From an uncultured Pseudomonadota bacterium (GTDB lineage Bacteria; Pseudomonadota; Alphaproteobacteria; Rs-D84), in the NCBI GenBank assembly GCA_947165335.1, contig CAMVAB010000035.1, positions 1 to 8,913 on the forward strand: 8,913 bases of DNA. The letters run 5' to 3'. Numbering within the stretch: the stretch's first letter is position 1; each line of letters starts with the position of its first letter. Both the position numbers and the translations under genes were made by a program. A model generated the notes under the pieces. That model saw only the letters and a list, made by a program, of their open reading frames with translations. It ran no database searches and was not told the DNA's origin. This document shows, piece by piece, positions 5,446-8,913 of the stretch.

Positions 5446-5633
5446 TATGTTATTTTGTCACAGCTCAAATTGTGCTCGTAAATATTTCGCGCTAAATCAT
5501 CGCTGATATTTTCCCAATCAGATTTATGTCCATATATAATATCACAATCGCACAGATTCTTATTCTGCGATTGTGTATTTATCGAACAAGACGCGACGAA
5601 TATCAGCCACACCAGTTTTATATACCGTATCAT
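5442..5633 (-). CDS. Putative o-spanin (Rz1-like) outer-membrane lipoprotein
   Basis: A 63-aa ORF starts inside the preceding small gene in its +1 frame; the two share 74 nt. Residues 1-15 are a lipoprotein signal (a basic start, then L-V-W-L-I-F) with lipobox V-A-S-C, lipidated Cys16, leaving a mature peptide of 48 aa. Ser17 at +2 favours outer-membrane sorting. A good AAAGG sits 6 nt before the ATG, inside the upstream ORF, so translation is credible despite the overlap. The mature part has C-D-C-D-I-I, then S-D-D-L-A-R-N-I-Y-E-H-N, and Cys at 28, 30 and 58. The A-R-x-I-x-x-H-N pattern near the C-terminus resembles small proteins I recall from lysis regions of alphaproteobacterial phages. 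In phages, o-spanins pair through the periplasm with i-spanins to disrupt the outer membrane after endolysin action. A non-phage lipoprotein is the alternative. Confidence 0.65.
   Translation of the reverse strand: MIRYIKLVWLIFVASCSINTQSQNKNLCDCDIIYGHKSDWENISDDLARNIYEHNLSCDKITY
5543..5575 (-). repeat. Perfect 10-bp inverted repeat across the end of the i-spanin-like ORF
   Basis: CACAATCGCA (5543-5552) and TGCGATTGTG (5566-5575) can form a 10-bp stem with a 13-nt loop. The i-spanin-like stop codon TAA falls in the loop of the mRNA. No U-run follows, so it is not an intrinsic terminator. It also lies within codons of the overlapping lipoprotein ORF. Confidence 0.7.
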
Positions 5634-5787
5634 GTATTACCTTTTGTTTTTGTTGTGTTTGCACCATTGTTTCAAAATCATTTTGCAAATATTTTGTTTT
5701 ACATTTTGCACGTTCAATATTTACCCCGTAAAAATAAGCGCCCATAACCAGAGCGCCCACCATACCTAATAAATACAATTTATTCAT
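5560..5787 (-). CDS. Putative i-spanin (Rz-like) inner-membrane protein
   Basis: This 75-aa protein has one N-terminal membrane segment (residues 4-21, Gly/Ala/Tyr-rich) that keeps its N-terminus in the cytoplasm. It is followed by a charged, helix-prone periplasmic part (E-R-A-K-C-K, Q-x-D-F-E, Q-K-Q-K-V-I-H-D) and a V-A-D-I-R-R-V-L-x-D-K-Y end. That is the plan of phage Rz-type i-spanins, and the C-terminal R-R-V-L-x-x-K-[YW]-T resembles short Rz-like proteins I recall from alphaproteobacterial prophages. It is shorter than lambda-type Rz. The strongest support is the lipoprotein ORF nested at its 3' end in the +1 frame. The ATG has AAAAAGG 9 nt upstream. It follows rho by 44 nt, immediately after rho's terminator, so expression needs read-through or an upstream internal promoter. 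No holin or endolysin gene is in the window. Confidence 0.68.
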   Translation of the reverse strand: MNKLYLLGMVGALVMGAYFYGVNIERAKCKTKYLQNDFETMVQTQQKQKVIHDTVYKTGVADIRRVLFDKYTIAE

Positions 5788-5803
5788 AAATTACAACCTT
5801 TTT

Positions 5804-5827
5804 AAAAACCCGCCAATTTGGCGGGTT
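5804..5827 (-). terminator. Intrinsic terminator of rho
   Basis: An 8-bp stem (AACCCGCC 5807-5814 with GGCGGGTT 5820-5827) with a 5-nt loop, giving a U5 tail on the minus strand at 5808-5804. It begins 5 nt after the rho stop. The ribosome site of the next small ORF begins within a few bases of the U-tract. Confidence 0.85.
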
Positions 5828-5831
5828 ATTT

Positions 5832-7100
5832 TTACTGATTCATCGAATTAAAGAAATCTTCGTTTGTTTTAGTCAAACGTAATTTATCCAACAAGAATTC
5901 CATTGCTTCCAATGTTCCCATAGGATTTATAATACGACGCAAAACATACATTTTTGATAATGTATCTTTGGATACCAACAGATCTTCTTTACGTGTTCCA
6001 GATTTGGTTATATCAATTGCTGGGTATACACGTTTATCAGATAGTTTGCGATCCAAAATGATTTCGCTATTGCCCGTTCCTTTAAATTCTTCAAAAACAA
6101 CTTCGTCCATCTTGGAACCTGTATCTATCAAAGCAGTTGCGATAATAGTCAACGAACCACCGCCTTCGATATTACGTGCGGCACCAAAGAAACGTTTTGG
6201 ACGTTGCAATGCGTAAGCATCAACACCACCCGTCAATACTTTACCACTTGATGGAACGACAGTATTGTATGCACGTCCTAAACGAGTAATAGAATCAAGC
6301 AATATAACAACATCTTGTCCTGCTTCGACCAAACGTTTTGCTTTTTCGATAACCATTTCAGCAACTTGGATATGACGTGTTGCAGGTTCATCAAAAGTCG
6401 AAGAAATAACTTCACCCCGCACACTGCGTTGCATATCCGTTACTTCTTCTGGACGTTCATCTATCAACAAAACTATCAATTTCACATCAGGATAATTTGT
6501 TGCAATTGAATGCGCAATATTTTGAAGCATAACTGTTTTACCGGTTCTTGGCGGCGCAACAATCAGCGAACGTTGACCCTTACCAGTTGGTGAAATCAAA
6601 TCAATAACACGTGCAGATAAATTGCGACCTTTGTCTGTATCGTCTGGTACTTCCATTTGTAATTTTTCGTCAGGGTACAAAGGCGTCATATCATCGAAAG
6701 AAATACGATGACGTAATTTTTCAGGATCGTCCCCATTTACGCGTTCAATTGTTTCCAATGCAAAATAACGTTCAGATTCATTTTGTGGCGCCTGGATTTG
6801 TCCTTCGACATAATCACCTGTTTTAAGACCGTATTTCTTAATCAAATTTGGGGACACATACAAATCGTCAGGTCCAGCCAAATAATTACTTTCCGGCGCG
6901 CGTAAGAAACCAAAACCATCAGGCATACGTTCCAATACACCATCACCTATTAAAACAATTGATTTATCAGCAGCGTAGACACGCATAACCGCGAAACGCA
7001 ACTGCTGAACATTTAATTGCGAAGGATTTTCAATCCCCATATCTTCAGCCATCTTCAACAATTGTTGAGGAGACTTTGTCTTTAATTCATTTACATGCAT
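5832..7100 (-). CDS. rho: Transcription termination factor Rho
   Basis: Rho is the hexameric RNA-dependent ATPase that loads on C-rich nascent RNA and releases RNA polymerase. The 422-aa length matches the usual form, about 420 aa, without the large insert seen in some phyla. The helical N-terminal domain (1-47) is followed by the OB-fold RNA-binding domain with G-F-G-F-L-R (62-67) and L-Y-V-S-P. The ATPase domain has Walker A A-P-P-R-T-G-K-T (182-189), Walker B V-V-I-L-L-D (264-269), the Q-loop region K-V-L-T-G-G-V-D (287-294), R-P-K-R-F-F-G-A-A-R-N (300-310), the R-loop around G-T-G-N (341-344) and S-G-T-R-K-E-D-L-L (367-375). The ATG at 7100 is preceded by AAAAGG at good spacing, a near-consensus promoter and a leader of about 46 nt. 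An intrinsic terminator follows. All key motifs are intact, so it should be functional. Confidence 0.99.
   Translation of the reverse strand: MHVNELKTKSPQQLLKMAEDMGIENPSQLNVQQLRFAVMRVYAADKSIVLIGDGVLERMPDGFGFLRAPESNYLAGPDDLYVSPNLIKKYGLKTGDYVEGQIQAPQNESERYFALETIERVNGDDPEKLRHRISFDDMTPLYPDEKLQMEVPDDTDKGRNLSARVIDLISPTGKGQRSLIVAPPRTGKTVMLQNIAHSIATNYPDVKLIVLLIDERPEEVTDMQRSVRGEVISSTFDEPATRHIQVAEMVIEKAKRLVEAGQDVVILLDSITRLGRAYNTVVPSSGKVLTGGVDAYALQRPKRFFGAARNIEGGGSLTIIATALIDTGSKMDEVVFEEFKGTGNSEIILDRKLSDKRVYPAIDITKSGTRKEDLLVSKDTLSKMYVLRRIINPMGTLEAMEFLLDKLRLTKTNEDFFNSMNQ
5847..5876 (-). promoter_or_regulatory. Possible internal promoter in the rho 3' end
   Basis: On the minus strand, TTGACT (5876-5871), an 18-nt spacer and TTTAAT (5852-5847), each one base from consensus. 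It would start near 5840 and give the spanin-like pair a leader of about 53 nt containing the rho terminator hairpin. These bases also encode rho residues, so chance is a real possibility. Confidence 0.3.
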
Positions 7101-7153
7101 AAAAAAGCCTTTTGGAAATAGCAGACGGAGAATTCCGGTGCTTTGTTAATCAT

Positions 7154-7182
7154 ATTATAGTGGAAATACGTAAAAAAGTCAA
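7154..7182 (-). promoter_or_regulatory. Promoter of rho
   Basis: On the minus strand, TTGACT (7182-7177), a 17-nt spacer and a perfect TATAAT (7159-7154). The predicted start is near 7147, about 46 nt before the rho ATG. The leader carries AAAAGG as ribosome site and only a small 4-bp hairpin. Confidence 0.85.
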
Positions 7183-7197
7183 GGGGGCTAACAAGAA

Positions 7198-7215
7198 GTG
7201 GCCACATCGGGCCAC
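7198..7215 (-). terminator. Hairpin after the 46-aa gene, weak terminator candidate
   Basis: A 6-bp G/C-rich perfect inverted repeat (GTGGCC 7198-7203, GGCCAC 7210-7215) with a 6-nt loop lies between the 46-aa gene and the rho promoter. On the minus strand it is followed by TTCTTGTT, a poor U-tract, so termination there may be partial. Confidence 0.4.
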
Positions 7216-7238
7216 ACCAATTTTTCAGATAAAACTCA

Positions 7239-7379
7239 TTATTTTTCTGTGCCGGAATTTTCAATAACAATTCCGCGTTTTTTGAATTCAGCAGCAAAAT
7301 TTACAACATTCATTTTTTGCACAGCAGCCTTCATTTTCGCTGCTTTTGCCGCTTTATTAAAAGAGTTCGTTTTAGCCAT
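7239..7379 (-). CDS. Small basic Ala/Lys-rich protein (46 aa), unknown function
   Basis: This is a short ORF on the minus strand starting at 7379 and ending with TAA at 7241-7239. Its product has an Ala/Lys-rich helical N-terminal half (M-A-K-T-N-S-F-N-K-A-A-K-A-A-K) and then V-N-F-A-A-E-F-K-K-R-G-I-V-I-E-N, ending T-E-K. It has about ten basic residues and no signal peptide or membrane helix, so it may be a cytoplasmic nucleic-acid- or ribosome-associated small protein; that is inference. Evidence that it is a gene: AAAAGG 7 nt before the ATG, and a consensus -35/-10 pair about 36 nt upstream of the start. It also fills an otherwise empty interval between two genes on the same strand and has a G/C hairpin downstream. 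I recognise no family. Confidence 0.7.
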   Translation of the reverse strand: MAKTNSFNKAAKAAKMKAAVQKMNVVNFAAEFKKRGIVIENSGTEK

Positions 7380-7421
7380 TTTATTACCTTTTACGCTTTA
7401 TCTCTCTATCAATTTATGACA

Positions 7422-7450
7422 ATAATATACCAAAAAAATTTTTTTGTCAA
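7422..7450 (-). promoter_or_regulatory. Strong promoter of the 46-aa gene
   Basis: On the minus strand, a perfect TTGACA (7450-7445), a 17-nt spacer and TATTAT (7427-7422). A second perfect TTGACA at 7463-7458 lies 13 nt upstream with no matching -10. The spacer contains an A7T7 tract that may be intrinsically bent. Confidence 0.75.
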
Positions 7451-7493
7451 GTATATTTGTCAATACCCTTATTTTATAATTCCACCCTATTCT

Positions 7494-8843
7494 TTATTGT
7501 TCACAATCAGAACATTCTTCGACTTCACTGAATTCTTCAACGACAATTGGAGCCGCTTTTTGTTCTTCTGTATAGTGAACTTCTTTGACAACACGAACAC
7601 GACGATTTTCAGCGTTCGGTGTGTTGTTTGGTGTTTGAACCTTCAAATCTTCTTCACCAGCAGATACAGCGATGATTTGAGAAGATGGAATACCATATTC
7701 AATCAACATTTTTTGTACTGCTTCGGCACGACGACCGCCAAGCGCATAGTTATATGAACTTGATCCGGCGGTATCAGTATGACCAACGACAGAAACCTTT
7801 ACATTTTTGTTTGCCTGGGTTGTAGCAGCCAATTTTCTGATAATATCTTCATATTCTGGTTTGATTTTAGATTTATCAAAATCAAAATGAACTTCAAATA
7901 TTTCTTCCATAACATGTTGTTTTGGTTCCAATGGAATTTGTTGAACCTTGATAACAGTCTTTTCACCATTACCAATTTCATCCAAACGAGCATTTATCGC
8001 AGCCAATTCAGCACGCATCGCCATCATCATATCGATAAATTCATCACGAGTTACATATTCGCCACTTAAATCTTCGCCTTCGGCATTTTCTGTTCCGCCA
8101 TATATATTTTGGTTAAACACCATTGGCTGTTGAGGAACGGACACAGGTTGAATTAAATTAGCAGGAATATTTACATTATTAACAATTACAACGCCTTCAC
8201 GAGAACGGCTCGAGCCAGCCATCGCATTTAAACGACGGGTTTGCGGATAATATTGTTCTTCTTTTGGTGTTAAATTTTCAGATTTCACGTGCGTTGCAGG
8301 CACAACCTGGCCATTTTCGCAATCTTTCAATGTTTGTAATGTTGTTACAAAACGGCTTTTGCATTCTTGTGCGGTGGCATTTTGACCACTTGCAGCAGCA
8401 GAAATCCAACAATCAAATTTTGCCTGGGCTTCTGCAGCCAATTGTGGTTGCACATCAGCAGCATCACTTTTTAATTCATTTATTAAATCGTTATATGCGG
8501 AATATATTTCGAATCTTTCAGCCTCATCACGTATAGTCCAGGAATCTAAGTTTTCAGGAAACGGTGTTTCACCAGAAAAAGCACTGACCGCTTTTTGAGC
8601 GAACAATTCTGCAATATCAGGATAACCACTTGTATGTCCGTTATATATAGCATACGAACGATAATTCATAGCCAACTGATTTAAAAAGGAATCTTGATGT
8701 GGTGCATCTTCCACATTTAAATTTTCAATATAATCAACGGTCGGAGTATTGTATGAACCAGACTCTCTCTCTGTTCCGGCACAACCAACCAAAGCGATTG
8801 CTGCGACCAAAGATAACAATGATACATAGTGTTTATTTTTCAT
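7494..8843 (-). CDS. OmpA-family peptidoglycan-binding outer-membrane lipoprotein
   Basis: This 449-aa protein tethers the outer membrane to peptidoglycan. Residues 1-20 are a lipoprotein signal with lipobox L-V-G-C (Cys21). Residues 50-180 form an N-terminal domain with N-Y-R-S-Y-A-I-Y, F-A-Q-K-A-V and A-Q-A-K-F-D-C-W, which resembles OmpA-like proteins I recall from Rhodospirillales; Cys145, Cys161 and Cys175 lie here. Residues 180-265 are a low-complexity linker and 265-291 a Met/Ala-rich coiled-coil-like helix. Residues 315-420 are the OmpA C-terminal domain: F-D-F-D-K-S-K-I-K, V-V-G-H-T-D-T-A-G-S-S-x-Y-N and L-G-G-R-R-A-E-A-V. Asp357 and Arg372 are at the positions that grip diaminopimelate in OmpA. 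An acidic tail ends in C-S-D-C (444-447). ATG 8843 has AAAGGA 7 nt upstream and a promoter of its own. There is no beta-barrel domain, so it is not a classic porin. No clear terminator follows. Confidence 0.93.
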   Translation of the reverse strand: MKNKHYVSLLSLVAAIALVGCAGTERESGSYNTPTVDYIENLNVEDAPHQDSFLNQLAMNYRSYAIYNGHTSGYPDIAELFAQKAVSAFSGETPFPENLDSWTIRDEAERFEIYSAYNDLINELKSDAADVQPQLAAEAQAKFDCWISAAASGQNATAQECKSRFVTTLQTLKDCENGQVVPATHVKSENLTPKEEQYYPQTRRLNAMAGSSRSREGVVIVNNVNIPANLIQPVSVPQQPMVFNQNIYGGTENAEGEDLSGEYVTRDEFIDMMMAMRAELAAINARLDEIGNGEKTVIKVQQIPLEPKQHVMEEIFEVHFDFDKSKIKPEYEDIIRKLAATTQANKNVKVSVVGHTDTAGSSSYNYALGGRRAEAVQKMLIEYGIPSSQIIAVSAGEEDLKVQTPNNTPNAENRRVRVVKEVHYTEEQKAAPIVVEEFSEVEECSDCEQ

Positions 8844-8875
8844 GTTAGATTCCTTTCCTTTATTACATTGTTATA

Positions 8876-8905
8876 ATTATAACAAATTTTACATATTTGA
8901 GTAAA
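8876..8905 (-). promoter_or_regulatory. Promoter of the OmpA-like lipoprotein gene
   Basis: On the minus strand, a perfect TATAAT (8881-8876) preceded by TG plus one base (extended -10), with TTTACT (8905-8900) 18 nt upstream. The predicted leader is about 26 nt and carries an AAAGGAAAGGA ribosome site. The -10 lies in a 12-bp palindrome (8871-8882), so a regulator could bind there. Confidence 0.75.
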
Positions 8906-8913
8906 GCAAAAAA

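Noticed and set aside
5442..5787. Frameshifted single gene (pseudogene) instead of two overlapping ORFs
   Set aside because: Each ORF has its own start, ribosome site and a distinct targeting signal (membrane anchor versus lipobox), which a frameshifted single gene would not show.
7317..7757. A 146-aa plus-strand open frame rich in Phe, Ile and Tyr
   Set aside because: It is antisense to the OmpA C-terminal domain and the 46-aa gene. The composition is what reverse reading of AT-rich coding sequence gives, and no ribosome site precedes it.
8871..8882. 12-bp palindrome TTATAATTATAA as an operator
   Set aside because: It is made of the -10 box itself in AT-only sequence. Symmetry alone is not enough to name an operator.

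Overview
The window is AT-rich bacterial DNA with tightly packed genes and short intrinsic terminators. It most resembles a reduced, low-GC, host- or gut-associated alphaproteobacterium. The best taxonomic hint is the OmpA-family lipoprotein at the right end. Its N-terminal region (a Y-R-x-[YF]-A-I-[YF] start, an F-A-x-K-A-V stretch and an A-Q-A-K-F-D-C-W core) is the type I associate with Rhodospirillales-like OmpA proteins. This placement comes from memory of the families, not from a search. TGG encodes Trp and TGA acts as stop, so the code is standard.

Left half (1-4524, + strand): a terminator tail of an upstream gene; a 98-aa SemiSWEET/PQ-loop membrane protein; a 127-aa protein of unknown function with a nearly identical promoter; an APH-fold kinase-like protein whose catalytic Asp is replaced; a stand-alone dTDP-4-dehydrorhamnose 3,5-epimerase (rfbC/rmlC); then a two-gene unit of an exported Cys-rich protein and an arginase/agmatinase-family enzyme joined by a TAATG overlap. 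Hairpin terminators separate most units.

Right half (4521-8843, - strand): read in transcription order from the right end, an OmpA-like peptidoglycan-binding lipoprotein; a 46-aa basic protein with its own strong promoter; rho with a clear promoter and terminator; a pair of overlapping small ORFs that look like a phage-type spanin pair (inner-membrane Rz-like ORF with a lipoprotein Rz1-like ORF starting inside it in the +1 frame); and a second kinase-like protein with an altered catalytic loop. That last gene converges on the arginase gene, and the two stop codons overlap.

Four points stand out. First, the nested spanin-like pair sits beside a housekeeping gene with no other phage gene in view. 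Second, there are two kinase-fold proteins in which the HGD-type catalytic Asp position is Gly or Glu. Third, at several genes the -10 box lies exactly 6-7 nt before the ATG with no Shine-Dalgarno sequence, which predicts leaderless mRNAs. Fourth, a 52-nt G-free, C-containing tract downstream of the first gene looks like a Rho loading site. No tRNA, rRNA, CRISPR array or insertion sequence could be supported. No stretch over 300 bases lacks a gene.
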